Below, one piece after another: positions 1-8,740 of a DNA stretch of 64,000 bases. A program made the translations under genes and the position numbers. The notes under the pieces were generated by a model. That model saw only the letters and a program-made list of their open reading frames with translations, ran no database searches and was not told where the DNA came from. Within the stretch, counting starts at the first letter, position 1; every line of letters begins with the position of its first letter. The DNA lies in NCBI GenBank assembly GCA_014896315.1, contig JADBKP010000003.1, forward strand, positions 246,134 through 310,133. The letters are read 5' to 3'. This DNA comes from Limnochordales bacterium (GTDB lineage Bacteria > Bacillota > Limnochordia > Limnochordales > DUMU01).

Positions 1-48
1 TCGTTTTCCGGCGGGACTGCCAATTTATAGACTCGAGTCTGTCAAATT

Positions 49-90
49 GCCGGGGGCGGGGAGCTGCTGAGTCCCGCCCCCGGCGCTTTT
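49..90. terminator. Strong GC-rich hairpin, probable terminator
   Basis: A perfect 12-bp inverted repeat (GCCGGGGGCGGG at 49-60 pairing with 73-84) with a 12-nt loop is followed on the plus strand by GCTTTT. It sits downstream of the minus-strand GH16 gene that ends at 139. The T-run is on the plus-strand side, so it would best stop a plus-strand gene lying left of the window, but it could serve both directions. Confidence 0.6.
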
Positions 91-138
91 CCCGGACCGA
101 GTCCTCCGGTACCTCCAGAGGCCCGGCCGGGTTGCCGG

Positions 139-1035
139 TCAATTCTCCGGCTGCTTCTGGTAAACCCTGATGTAGTCGATCTCCATCACCTGCGGGAAGG
201 TGGTGGTCTCGTCCGGATACCCGGGCCACCGCCCTCCCACGGCTAAGTTGACGATAAAGAAGTAGTCATGATCGTAGACCCATTCCCGCTCGGCGTAGCT
301 TGCTGGCATACGGTCCCGCCGCAACTCCTGGTATACGGTCTCGTCCACGAAAAACCTTATCACGCCTTCGCTCCATTCAATTCCAAACACGTGGAACTCC
401 TCGGAGAACTTCCGCCCGCCAGGCAGGGTATAGGAGGCACTGATGCCGGGACCGCCTGAGAGTGGTCCGTGTACAGTACCGTGGATCGTGTCCGGCTTGT
501 GGCCCACCAGCTCCATGATGTCGATCTCGCCGCAAGCGGGCCACCCCTTCTCACCGATATCCGCCCCCAGGAGCCAGATCGCCGGCCAGATTCCCCTCCC
601 CTCCGGGAGTCTGGCCCTCACTTCGATGCGACCGTAGCGGACTGTCACCTTGCCCCTGGTATTGAGCCGGGCAGAGGTGTAATAGTAGGTGCCAAAGCGG
701 TCGGTCCGCTGCTCTTTCTCCGCCTTTATCACAAGCTTGCCGTCCTGTATGTAAGCGTTGGTCGGATCGTCGGTGTAGTACTGCAGCTCTGCATTACCCC
801 AACCGGGAATACCGGCGGCGTGCCCGTTGCCAATGTCAAAGTTCCAGACGGAACGGTCGATCTCGGGGCCATCAAACTCCTCGCTCCAGACCAGCTGCCA
901 GCCACTCATCTCCGCTCTCTCCTTCCCCTCGCCCTCTGCTGCTCCCGAGCCCCCCGCTGCCAGTACACTGTCGGCTCCGCCTGAAGCGAGGGCAATCGCC
1001 AGGAGTGTCAACAGCAAACGCCACGTCCTGCCCAT
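139..1035 (-). CDS. Secreted GH16 family beta-glucanase (laminarinase/licheninase type)
   Basis: Endo-acting beta-glucan hydrolase of glycoside hydrolase family 16, expected outside the cell. Residues 1-27 form a signal peptide (basic start, then LLLTLLAIALA, cleavage near VLA-A). The catalytic signature GEIDIMELVG lies near residue 170, with the nucleophile and acid/base glutamates spaced E-x-D-x-x-E as in the family. The length of 298 residues is normal for a single GH16 domain with no carbohydrate-binding module. The ATG at 1035 follows GGGGGGAAG; a GTG directly before it is possible. It stands near several sugar-binding proteins, suggesting a role in feeding on glucans. The exact substrate (beta-1,3 or mixed-linkage) cannot be read from sequence. 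Confidence 0.93.
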   Translation of the reverse strand: MGRTWRLLLTLLAIALASGGADSVLAAGGSGAAEGEGKERAEMSGWQLVWSEEFDGPEIDRSVWNFDIGNGHAAGIPGWGNAELQYYTDDPTNAYIQDGKLVIKAEKEQRTDRFGTYYYTSARLNTRGKVTVRYGRIEVRARLPEGRGIWPAIWLLGADIGEKGWPACGEIDIMELVGHKPDTIHGTVHGPLSGGPGISASYTLPGGRKFSEEFHVFGIEWSEGVIRFFVDETVYQELRRDRMPASYAEREWVYDHDYFFIVNLAVGGRWPGYPDETTTFPQVMEIDYIRVYQKQPEN

Positions 1036-1087
1036 CACGTCTTCCCCCCGTCAGACACCAACAACCCCCCACCCGGCCGGGTCGTTT

Positions 1088-2647
1088 TCAACCCATCTTC
1101 AACCCGTACAGATCGCTGTACTTACCCTCGATGTACTCTAGATAAGGCTGGGGATCCAGGGGCCGTCCTGTAACCTTGCGCACCAGCTCCTGGGGCTCAA
1201 ACTTCGCACCGTGCACGTGAATCCGGCGGCGCAGCCACTCCTTCAGCATCATGAGCTCACCCCGGGCAATGGCCTGGGGGATCTCCGGCTCCTCCTGCAC
1301 CGCCTGGCGGTAGAACTGCACGGAAAGCACGTTCCCCAGCGTGTAGGTGGGGAAGTATCCGATCGACCCCATGGACCAGTGGATGTCCTGCAACACGCCC
1401 CGGGCCAGGTCCGGGGGCCGTATTCCCAGATAGCTTTCCATCTTGTCGTCCCAGGCCGCCGGCAATTCGCCAACCTCCAGCTGCCCGTTGAGCACCGCCC
1501 GCTCGAGCTCAAACCGGAGAAAGATGTGCAGGTTGTAAGTCACCTCGTCGGCTTCCGTGCGGATGAAGGAAGGTTTGACACGGTTGACCGCTCGGTAGAT
1601 CTGCTCAACGGTAACCCCGGCAAGCTGTGCCGGGAAGACCTCCCGGGCCACCGGCAGGAAAAACTGCCAGAACTCGCGGGAGCGGCCGACCACGTTCTCC
1701 CACAGGCGGGATTGCGACTCGTGAACTCCTAGAGAAGCCCCCTCCCCCAGGTGGGTGCGGGAGAGAGCACGAGGAATCCCCTGTTCATACAGGGCATGTC
1801 CGCCCTCATGAATGCTGGAAAAGAGCGCAGAAAGCGGGTCGTCCGGGATGATCCGGGTGGTTATACGTACATCGTCCGGGGAGAAGTGTATGGTAAAAGG
1901 ATGCGCCGACTTATCCTGCCGCCCGCGACTGAAGTCATAACCCATAGCCCGCAGCGCGCGCAGGGTGAGCTCCCATTGGCCTGCTTCGTCGTAGGGCTGA
2001 CGCAGGAAGGTGTCGTCGACCGCCCCTTTGCCCGCCCGGCTCGCCTCTCCGATCGCCCCCACCAGCGGGAGCAGTCGCTCTTTAAGCGCGGTGAAGAGAT
2101 GCTCCACCTCGGCAGTGCGCATGCCCGGCTCATAGAGATCAAGCAGAGCATCGTAACGCTCGTTTGGGTATCCCAAATGATCGGCAATCTCCCGGGCAAG
2201 GGCGAAAAGCCTCTCTAGATGAGGCTGGAAGAGACCGAAATCCTGCTTTTCCCGGGCCTCGGCCCAGACCACTTGGGCCACGGACGCCACCCTGGCCTGC
2301 TCTTCCACCAGCCTGGCAGGAAGCTTCCGCAGCTTCTCGTATTCCCGGGCCGTCACCCGAATGAGAGATGCTTCGTAACTTTCCGGATCAAGCTCTTCGA
2401 GGGCGGGTTTAAGCTTGGCCAGCAGTTCGCCTACCGCATCGGAGACGAAACGGGCATGCGCCAGGCGGGCCAGGGTACCCAGGACTTGCGCCCGGCTCTC
2501 CGAACCGCCGGTCGGCATATAGGTCTCCTGATCCCATCGCAACACCGCTCCGGCTCTCTCGAGGTCGACCACTTCCGCCACAATCTCTTCTAAGTCCCGA
2601 AAAGCCTGCTGGAGGTCTCGATCCATGTCGGCCAAGGATTGTACCAA
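1088..2647 (-). CDS. M32 family metallocarboxypeptidase (carboxypeptidase Taq)
   Basis: Cytosolic zinc carboxypeptidase that trims C-terminal residues from peptides. The HEGGH zinc motif (HEGGHALYEQG) lies near residue 280 and is followed about 25 residues later by HESQSRLWEN, which carries the third metal ligand of the family. WDQETYMP near residue 40 is typical of the M32 N-terminus. About 519 residues is the usual M32 length. The reading frame extends to a GTG at 2656, but that codon overlaps the Shine-Dalgarno AAGGAG; the TTG at 2647 has correct spacing and is preferred, while an ATG at 2626 is a further alternative. No signal peptide is seen. The gene follows a solute-binding protein on the same strand. 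Confidence 0.93.
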   Translation of the reverse strand: MVQSLADMDRDLQQAFRDLEEIVAEVVDLERAGAVLRWDQETYMPTGGSESRAQVLGTLARLAHARFVSDAVGELLAKLKPALEELDPESYEASLIRVTAREYEKLRKLPARLVEEQARVASVAQVVWAEAREKQDFGLFQPHLERLFALAREIADHLGYPNERYDALLDLYEPGMRTAEVEHLFTALKERLLPLVGAIGEASRAGKGAVDDTFLRQPYDEAGQWELTLRALRAMGYDFSRGRQDKSAHPFTIHFSPDDVRITTRIIPDDPLSALFSSIHEGGHALYEQGIPRALSRTHLGEGASLGVHESQSRLWENVVGRSREFWQFFLPVAREVFPAQLAGVTVEQIYRAVNRVKPSFIRTEADEVTYNLHIFLRFELERAVLNGQLEVGELPAAWDDKMESYLGIRPPDLARGVLQDIHWSMGSIGYFPTYTLGNVLSVQFYRQAVQEEPEIPQAIARGELMMLKEWLRRRIHVHGAKFEPQELVRKVTGRPLDPQPYLEYIEGKYSDLYGLKMG

Positions 2648-2664
2648 ACATACCACTCCTTCGA

Positions 2665-2700
2665 GCGGAGGCAGGCCGCTCCTACCCGGCCTGCCTCCGC
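2665..2700 (-). terminator. Perfect 13-bp inverted repeat after a binding-protein gene
   Basis: GCGGAGGCAGGCC at 2665-2677 pairs perfectly with 2688-2700 across a 10-nt loop. It lies between the stop of the solute-binding protein gene (2732) and the start of the M32 peptidase gene. No T-run follows on either strand, so it may be an mRNA stabiliser or a weak terminator instead of a standard intrinsic terminator. Confidence 0.45.
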
Positions 2701-2731
2701 CAGCTGCTTGGTGCTTGCCGCTTACTGCTGG

Positions 2732-4033
2732 CTACTTCTTCGCCCTCTGGAACTCGTTTACCTTGTTCTGGACCTTTTGCACCAGGTCGGCAGCGGCCTG
2801 AGCGGGGTTGGTCCCATCCCGCACCTGCCACATGGCCGTGGCAAAGTCTACGTCGGCGCTGGCGATTCCGTAGACCAGGTATTGCGCCTCCGACCACGCT
2901 CCCGGCAGGTTGGCGATGAAACCAGCAGCCCATGGCCGGTACGGGTCGTAGTAAGGCGACGAGAAGTCATCACGATTGACCGGCAGAGACTTGTGAGCGA
3001 GTGCGTGGCCGAGCGGAGTCACACCTTCGATCGGTTGCAGCGCCAGCCATTCGAGCAGTTTCCAGGCCTCCTGCTGGTGCTTGCTGCGGGCGTTGACCCC
3101 GAAGGCGTGGGCATAGTGGAATGCTCCGTTGCCACCCGGGCCTTTGGGGAAGACGGTCACCCCAAAGTCCTTCAAGTAGTCTCCTTTATAGTTCTCCTTT
3201 ATTATCCCGGACCACCACAGGTAACCAAAGCCATAGGGTATCTCGCCCCGGAAAAACCGGAGCAGCTGGTCCCACCCCTGGGACATGAATCCCTGAGGTC
3301 CGATCCAGCGAGGCACTATTGTAAGCAGATCCCGCAGCGGCTGACCTTCCAGTACCAGCCGGCCATTATTGTCGAAGACCTGGCCGCCCAGCGCCTTAAA
3401 CATGGTCCATCCAAATTGATTGAAACTCCACCACTCGCCATGCTCCACGAGTCCAGGCCGCTCTCGTCTCCCATCACCGGCAAACCGGGTCAACCGCAAC
3501 CCAAGCTTCTCCAGCTCATCCAGGGTTTGTGGATGGTTGGCAATACCAGCCTCATCCAGTCTCTGCTTATTGAACCACAGCCCGGTAACCATGTTCTCAG
3601 CTGGTATGCCGGCGAGGCGGCCGTTGTAGTTAACGGCAGCTACCAACACCGGGTAGAACTTCTGAGCTATACGATTGGCGAGATCGGCAGGAACGGGAGC
3701 GAGGAATCCTTCCCGATACAACTGCTGGATAAATTCGTCACTATGCTGGATGATGTCGGGGGCATTGCCTGCCACAAAGAGGGTAGTCAGTTTGCTTGTG
3801 TCCCACTCGGATCCGAGATTCTCGATCTTTACGTTGGGGTTGAGTTTTTCATAAAGGCGCAGGTATTCGTCGATGATGGTTTCGGTCCTCTCAAAGCCAC
3901 TGTAAATACGTATTACAATCTTTTCAGCAGCCAAAGCTGGTACTGCTAAAGTAGCTTCTAACCCTGCTACGGCTAACGACAACGCGGCCAACATGACAAA
4001 GGGGACAAGAACGCGCTGGAAGACTCTTCTCAT
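2732..4033 (-). CDS. ABC sugar-type extracellular solute-binding protein
   Basis: Family 1 (MalE/UgpB-like) periplasmic-type binding protein that delivers a carbohydrate to an ABC importer. Residues 1-35 are a signal peptide (MRRVFQRVLVP then a long Ala/Leu/Val stretch ending at PALA-AEK). The mature part begins with the family pattern EKIVIRIYSGFERTE and includes NYNGRLAGIPAE, a typical hinge-side segment. The ATG at 4033 has GGGAGGTG seven bases upstream; 32 residues of open frame before it are not coding. Length 433 fits the family. No permease genes lie next to it, so its partner must be elsewhere. The ligand is unknown. Confidence 0.9.
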   Translation of the reverse strand: MRRVFQRVLVPFVMLAALSLAVAGLEATLAVPALAAEKIVIRIYSGFERTETIIDEYLRLYEKLNPNVKIENLGSEWDTSKLTTLFVAGNAPDIIQHSDEFIQQLYREGFLAPVPADLANRIAQKFYPVLVAAVNYNGRLAGIPAENMVTGLWFNKQRLDEAGIANHPQTLDELEKLGLRLTRFAGDGRRERPGLVEHGEWWSFNQFGWTMFKALGGQVFDNNGRLVLEGQPLRDLLTIVPRWIGPQGFMSQGWDQLLRFFRGEIPYGFGYLWWSGIIKENYKGDYLKDFGVTVFPKGPGGNGAFHYAHAFGVNARSKHQQEAWKLLEWLALQPIEGVTPLGHALAHKSLPVNRDDFSSPYYDPYRPWAAGFIANLPGAWSEAQYLVYGIASADVDFATAMWQVRDGTNPAQAAADLVQKVQNKVNEFQRAKK

Positions 4034-4315
4034 CCAGGAGCACCTCCCAAATATGATGCCTGACAGCCCAGACAGCTCTCCGCACAGGTGTGCCAAGCTA
4101 TCCCCCGGTTCCGGTTGTCGTAGCTGCACTTAACCCTAAAAGGACGCCCCTCCCTTCGCACTTCCCTTCCTCCCGTGGCGACACTCCAGGTGGTGGGAAC
4201 GCTCCCATTTCTTCGCCATCGCTCTCTAAGTTCCTGCCCGGTCACGGGCAAGTTCTTAGAAGGGAAATCTGCTGGGGCACGGAAAAAGATCAGTGACAAG
4301 CGGGAGGGAAACCTC

Positions 4316-5614
4316 ATGGCCGATGAAGTGCCGTTAAGTACTCTACTGGCGCTCCTGACACTCCTGGTTTTTTCCAGTTTCTTCTCCGCTTCTGAGACCG
4401 CACTGATGAGCATAAACCGGCTGCGCTTGCGCCATCGCGCCGAGGAGGGCGACCACTCTGCCCGCCGGATGCTGGAGATGCTAACCAACCCAAGCCGGCT
4501 CATCAGCGCCATCCTGATCGGCAACAACCTGGTGAACATTGCCGCTTCGGCTCTGGCAACCGATGCTGCGCTCCGGCTCTTCGGACCGGCCGGAACGGGC
4601 ATCGCCACCGCTGCGATGACGGTTCTGATAATCACCTTCGGTGAAGTGCTACCCAAAACGCTGGCAGTTCACTATAGTGAGGTAATTGCCTTCTTCGTCG
4701 CTCCCCTGGTCCGGGCGGTCATGTGGCTGCTCGCCCCCTTGGTTTGGTTTTTCACGGCCCTCGGCAACGCCGCAGTGCGCCTCGTCGGCAAGCGGGGAGC
4801 GGAATCTTCCCACCCGAACCATCCCGTGACCCTGGGTGAGATCCGCACCATCGTCTCCGTGGGAGGCGAAACCGGCGCACTGGATGAGGAGCAGGAAAGC
4901 ATGCTGACCGGCGTGGTCGATCTCGAAGAGACCGAGGTCCAGCAGATTTTCGTCCCCCGCACCCGCATCGTCAGCATCTCTCGCCACGCCACCGTACGGG
5001 AGGCTGCCGAACTGCTCGCGCAGTACGGGTTCAGCAAGTTGCCCGTCTACGACGAGGAACCGGACAATTTTGTCGGTGTCGTCTTCGGCCAGCAAATCCT
5101 GAAAGCCCTGTTGAGCGGGCAGGAGGATATCCAGGTTGGCACACTGCTGCGTCCGGTGCTTACCGTTCCCGAGACGATGAAAGCCCGACGGCTCCTGGAG
5201 GAGATGCGCCGGAGCGGCTGCACGGTGGCGATCGCCGTAGATGAGTTCGGCACCACGAGCGGCATGGTCACTTTCCACGACCTCGTAGGGGAGGTGCTGG
5301 GCGAGATTCCTGGCCCGGGGAAGCCGGCGTCAGACGAAGAGCTGAAGCAGATCGATGAGTTTACCTGGGAGGCAAGTGGGGAGACCACCGTGCGGCACCT
5401 CAACCGCGAGCTCGACCTGGAGTTACCGGAGGAAGAGACAGTGACCGTGGGCGGCCTTGTGTTTCACCGGCTTGGGCGGCTGCCCCGGCCCGGCGACGAA
5501 GTGGAGGTCGAGGGGGTCAAGTTGCAGGTGCTGGAGGTGGCCGAGCGGCGAGTACGCCGCTTGCGCCTGCTGCTTCCACGGCCATCTGATCCCGGCTCCG
5601 AATCCAACCCGTAG
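4316..5614 (+). CDS. CNNM/HlyC-CorC family membrane protein with CBS domain pair
   Basis: Membrane protein of the hemolysin-C/CNNM group (B. subtilis YhdP/YqhB-like, 432 residues), linked in the family to divalent-cation (Mg2+) efflux or homeostasis. An N-terminal DUF21 domain with about four membrane helices covers residues 5-180 (SASETALMSINRLRLR and FGEVLPKTLAV are typical). Two CBS motifs follow (about 215-330, with VPRTRIVSI and FGTTSGMVTFHDLVGEVLGEI) and then a CorC_HlyC domain to the end. The ATG at 4316 has GGGAGGG upstream; 47 upstream codons in frame are not part of it. It is transcribed divergently from the solute-binding gene ending at 4033. No export of a hemolysin is implied. 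Confidence 0.92.
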   Translation: MADEVPLSTLLALLTLLVFSSFFSASETALMSINRLRLRHRAEEGDHSARRMLEMLTNPSRLISAILIGNNLVNIAASALATDAALRLFGPAGTGIATAAMTVLIITFGEVLPKTLAVHYSEVIAFFVAPLVRAVMWLLAPLVWFFTALGNAAVRLVGKRGAESSHPNHPVTLGEIRTIVSVGGETGALDEEQESMLTGVVDLEETEVQQIFVPRTRIVSISRHATVREAAELLAQYGFSKLPVYDEEPDNFVGVVFGQQILKALLSGQEDIQVGTLLRPVLTVPETMKARRLLEEMRRSGCTVAIAVDEFGTTSGMVTFHDLVGEVLGEIPGPGKPASDEELKQIDEFTWEASGETTVRHLNRELDLELPEEETVTVGGLVFHRLGRLPRPGDEVEVEGVKLQVLEVAERRVRRLRLLLPRPSDPGSESNP

Positions 5615-5623
5615 CCCGTGCTC

Positions 5624-5932
5624 TCATTTGAGCTTCTCTTCGACCGCCCTGATCTTGCCCTCCATGTCGTGGGCCGCATCCCGCCGGTCGTCAATCTTGA
5701 TTACCATCGAGACGCGCCGGGCGCCGGCAGCAACCACAGCCTCTTCCATATCCTGGATGGCGGCGAAAACCTCGCTCAGTTCACCCTCGATATTGGTGAA
5801 CATTGGGTCAAGGCGACTGCGCAACTGCGGATGACGGGCGAGGGCCCGCTGGGCGGCAGCCACGTAACGGCTGACACTGGTCTCCCCCGTTCCGATAGGT
5901 ACAATGCTCACAGCCGCAATCACTCTGGGCAT
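5624..5932 (-). CDS. MTH1187-family thiamine-binding protein (DUF77)
   Basis: Small cytosolic protein of 102 residues in the MTH1187/YkoF-like superfamily, whose members bind thiamine or related compounds. The family pattern is seen at the start (VIAAVSIVPIGTGETSVSRYV), in the middle (DPMFTNIEGEL) and near the end (RRVSMVIKIDDRRD). The ATG at 5932 has GGGAGG eight bases upstream; a TTG directly before it is less likely. It is convergent with the CBS-domain gene, with only nine bases between the stops. No thiamine genes are nearby, so its role here is inferred from family only. Confidence 0.85.
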   Translation of the reverse strand: MPRVIAAVSIVPIGTGETSVSRYVAAAQRALARHPQLRSRLDPMFTNIEGELSEVFAAIQDMEEAVVAAGARRVSMVIKIDDRRDAAHDMEGKIRAVEEKLK

Positions 5933-6105
5933 CAACGATTCCTCCCGGTCCCAATGTTGTCTGGAAACATTATGTCACCACTGCTCGCAGGCGGTAAGAG
6001 TTCCGACTGCAGAGAGCCGGACGATGACGCGAAAGGCAGGTACCGTACCACCGGAAGCACCAGGCGGTCGGCAAGCAGGGAAACGCTGCCAGACCGGCGA
6101 AAGCT

Positions 6106-7119
6106 GTGGCTGTGGCAGCAATTCAACCGGCAGAGGAGGGAAAGGCCACGCCTCCCCACATACTCGTCGTCGGAAGTATCAATATGGACCTGGTGGTCGA
6201 GGTTGAGCGTGCTCCCATCGCCGGAGAAACGATAATCGGCCGTGCTTTTCGCCAGGTGGCGGGAGGTAAGGGCGCCAACCAGGCACAGGCCGCTGCCAGG
6301 TTGGGAGCAGAAGTAAAGCTGGTCGGCCGGGTCGGGCAGGACTCGCTGGGTGAAACACGCCTGGCCGCTCTCCGGGCAGAAGGGATCGACACCAGCCGGG
6401 TCATCCGGGATTCCGCCCATCCCACCGGTGTGGCCCTGATCACAGTCGAGGCAGACGGACAGAATCGCATCGTCGTCGTCCCCGGTGCCAACGAAGCGGT
6501 GAGTCCGAGCGACATCGCCAGCGCCATCCCGCTTTTTGCCTGGGCGGATATGGTGGTCGTGCAGCTGGAGATACCCCTTGAGGCAGTAGATGCCGCTTTG
6601 AGCACAGCTGCAGCCCATCGGGTGCCCGTGCTGCTCAACCCCGCTCCCGCGCCGGCCACTTCCCTGCCCGATTCCTGGTGGCCGCGGATCTCCCTGCTTG
6701 TGCCAAACCAGACCGAGGCAGCAACGCTGACGGGGATAGATACCGGCTCTCCGGCGGGTATTGAGCAAGCCGCCCGGCAGCTGCTGGGCATGGGCGCAGG
6801 AGCAGTGATCATCACCGCGGGAGCGTCCGGAGCGTACGTTCTGAGCCGCCCCGGCAGCGCCGGAGCGGCGCCTGCCGGATGCTGGATTCCGGCATTCCCT
6901 GTCAGCCCGGTCGATACAGTCGGCGCCGGCGACGCCTTCTGCGGCGCGCTCGCCACACGGCTCGCCATGGGAGATGATCTGCTCGCAGCAGCCCGTTATG
7001 CTAGCGCCACCGCCGCCATCGCCATCACGCGTCCGGGGGCATCCGACTCCCTGCCGCGGGCAGACGAGGTGGAACAGTTCCTGGCGACCGGTCTTGTGCC
7101 ACCACCGGCAGCCACCTGA
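6106..7119 (+). CDS. rbsK: Ribokinase (PfkB family sugar kinase)
   Basis: ATP-dependent kinase converting D-ribose to ribose 5-phosphate. Motifs: N-terminal VVGSINMDLV, the glycine-rich substrate loop GGKGANQAQAAARLGAEV (PfkB signature 1), VPNQTEA, and the C-terminal PfkB signature 2 VDTVGAGDAFCGALA with the catalytic Asp in GAGD. Length 337 is slightly long because of the N-terminal tail. The start is uncertain: GTG codons at 6106 and 6112 lack a good Shine-Dalgarno, and GAGGAGGG at about 6131-6138 lies inside this tail. No ribose transporter is adjacent; the nearest genes are sugar-binding proteins, which fits pentose use. Ribokinase is the best call, but other PfkB kinases are possible. 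Confidence 0.88.
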   Translation: MAVAAIQPAEEGKATPPHILVVGSINMDLVVEVERAPIAGETIIGRAFRQVAGGKGANQAQAAARLGAEVKLVGRVGQDSLGETRLAALRAEGIDTSRVIRDSAHPTGVALITVEADGQNRIVVVPGANEAVSPSDIASAIPLFAWADMVVVQLEIPLEAVDAALSTAAAHRVPVLLNPAPAPATSLPDSWWPRISLLVPNQTEAATLTGIDTGSPAGIEQAARQLLGMGAGAVIITAGASGAYVLSRPGSAGAAPAGCWIPAFPVSPVDTVGAGDAFCGALATRLAMGDDLLAAARYASATAAIAITRPGASDSLPRADEVEQFLATGLVPPPAAT

Positions 7120-7120
7120 A

Positions 7121-7155
7121 GCAAGCGGGGACGGTTTCGCACCGTCCCCGCTTGC
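7121..7155. repeat. Perfect 15-bp inverted repeat between convergent genes
   Basis: GCAAGCGGGGACGGT (7121-7135) pairs perfectly with 7141-7155 across a 5-nt loop. It begins two bases after the ribokinase stop and faces the convergent binding-protein gene ending at 7247. Neither side has a T-run. It may act as a bidirectional terminator or be a REP-like dispersed element of the GGGGACGGT type. Confidence 0.6.
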
Positions 7156-7246
7156 GACCTGACGACGCCCTGTTTCCCTACTTCCCTCTTCCTCGCTCCT
7201 TCGGTGTCGCTCTTGCCGTCCCTGTCCCCTCAGGCTACGGTTTGCT

Positions 7247-8653
7247 TTAACGCCGCTTCTGCAGCCGGGCGGTGATGGTCTGGTCGAGCTCCTGCAGAGT
7301 TTGCTGCACCGGCTTCTGCCCGGCCCACATGGGGGCGAAACCCGATTCCACCAGCGGCCTGATATCGAGCCAGGAATCGATCACGTGGTCGATGGACTCC
7401 CGTCCGTACCGCTGCGACCCTTCCATAGCGATCAGCACCTCCTGCGGCGACATGTGCCCGGAGATGCTAGAGATGCGCTTGATATAGTCGACCACAGCCG
7501 ACCGGCGGGCCGGCGGGAAGACTGCTATCTCAGTGTAACTCTTCATCACTTCCTTGCTTGTCATGAACTTGACGAACTCCCACGCAGCTTCCTTATCCTT
7601 TGTTGCACTGCTGATCATCCACGGGTCGGTATAAACGATCGACGCCAGCTTAGTCTGGCTGGTGGCCCGGGGCACCGGCGCCATTCCCCAGCTGAACTTC
7701 CGCTTGTCCTTCTGTCCCAACATGCCCCAGGGGCCTTCGCCAAGCAGCATTCCCACCTGTCCGTTGTAGAAAGCCTGGGGCGGACCGACCGGGTTGTTGG
7801 GATCCCAGGCCACCTTCTCCTTAAAGATCAGATCAAGCGCAGCCTGATAGGCACGGACGTTCTCCGGCCGAGCAAAGGTGGTGCGGGTCGGATGGCCAGT
7901 GATGTACGCCTCCTCAGGAAACCAGTCACCGCCGAACATCCACGGGTACGCGATGTCAAGAAGACTCCAGTGAACGACCGAGACCCCGGCCTGGATCATC
8001 CGGTTACCACTGAACTTAACCATCTTCCGGGCGGCTTCCGCCATCCTCTCCCAGGTCCACGAAGTGTCGTCCCAGCTTATCGGTGGAGTCTTGAGTCCGG
8101 CGGCCTCCATCATATTTGCGTTGTAGAAAAGCCAGCTGCCCACCGACATAAAGGGCATGCCAAGTTGCTTTCCGCCTATACGGTAGGCGGCCCAGGCAGC
8201 CGGGAAGAAGTCCTCGATATCGAGCTCATCTTTGTCCCGTTCAACTAGCGGTTTCAAATCGAGAAGCCAGCCCAACCGCTCGTAGTTACGGATCGCACCG
8301 CCCTCTCCCCATACATCCGGCGGTGTACCGGCCGCCCACAGAGAGGTAAGCTTGTCCAGGTAGGCGCTGCCGGCATTGGTGATAACCTCGACATCGATAT
8401 CCGGATGCTTCTCCTCAAAGCGGGCAATCATCCGCATCTCCCAGTCGAGCAGGTATGCGTTGTCCGCCCCCAGATAGACGGTGATCTTGCGCGTTGGCTT
8501 CGCCTCTACCTCACCGGCCACGGACAGGAGCATGCTTATCGGCACCGCAGCCGTGACGGCAAATAGGAGGACGGCTGTTGCCCACTTGCGCCAGCCTTCA
8601 GCTACTTTCCCGGGATGCACGCCTGCCGATCTGACTCTACCACCGAACACCAT
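7247..8653 (-). CDS. ABC sugar-type extracellular solute-binding protein
   Basis: Family 1 solute-binding protein of 468 residues. A basic N-terminus (about residues 1-24) is followed by the hydrophobic segment WATAVLLFAVTAAVPISMLLS and a probable cleavage near VEA-KPT. The mature start RKITVYLGADNAYLLDWEMRMIARFEEKHPDIDVEV is typical of MalE/UgpB-like proteins, as is the C-terminal WEFVKFMTSKE. The ATG at 8653 has AAGGAGG at good spacing. It lies 87 bases downstream of a GPH-type sugar symporter gene on the same strand and may be co-transcribed with it. No permease or ATPase partner is near. Ligand unknown, presumably an oligosaccharide. Confidence 0.9.
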   Translation of the reverse strand: MVFGGRVRSAGVHPGKVAEGWRKWATAVLLFAVTAAVPISMLLSVAGEVEAKPTRKITVYLGADNAYLLDWEMRMIARFEEKHPDIDVEVITNAGSAYLDKLTSLWAAGTPPDVWGEGGAIRNYERLGWLLDLKPLVERDKDELDIEDFFPAAWAAYRIGGKQLGMPFMSVGSWLFYNANMMEAAGLKTPPISWDDTSWTWERMAEAARKMVKFSGNRMIQAGVSVVHWSLLDIAYPWMFGGDWFPEEAYITGHPTRTTFARPENVRAYQAALDLIFKEKVAWDPNNPVGPPQAFYNGQVGMLLGEGPWGMLGQKDKRKFSWGMAPVPRATSQTKLASIVYTDPWMISSATKDKEAAWEFVKFMTSKEVMKSYTEIAVFPPARRSAVVDYIKRISSISGHMSPQEVLIAMEGSQRYGRESIDHVIDSWLDIRPLVESGFAPMWAGQKPVQQTLQELDQTITARLQKRR

Positions 8654-8740
8654 TTGGGAACCTCCTTAGGGTGGTCTCTTTACCGCTGTTATTCGCCGTC
8701 GGAGTCAAATTCCCTGGGCACTTCTGTCTTTGAAGGATAC

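Noticed and set aside
2639-3949. Plus-strand open frame opposite the first solute-binding gene
   Set aside because: Shadow of the minus-strand gene, no ribosome site, no recognisable domain.
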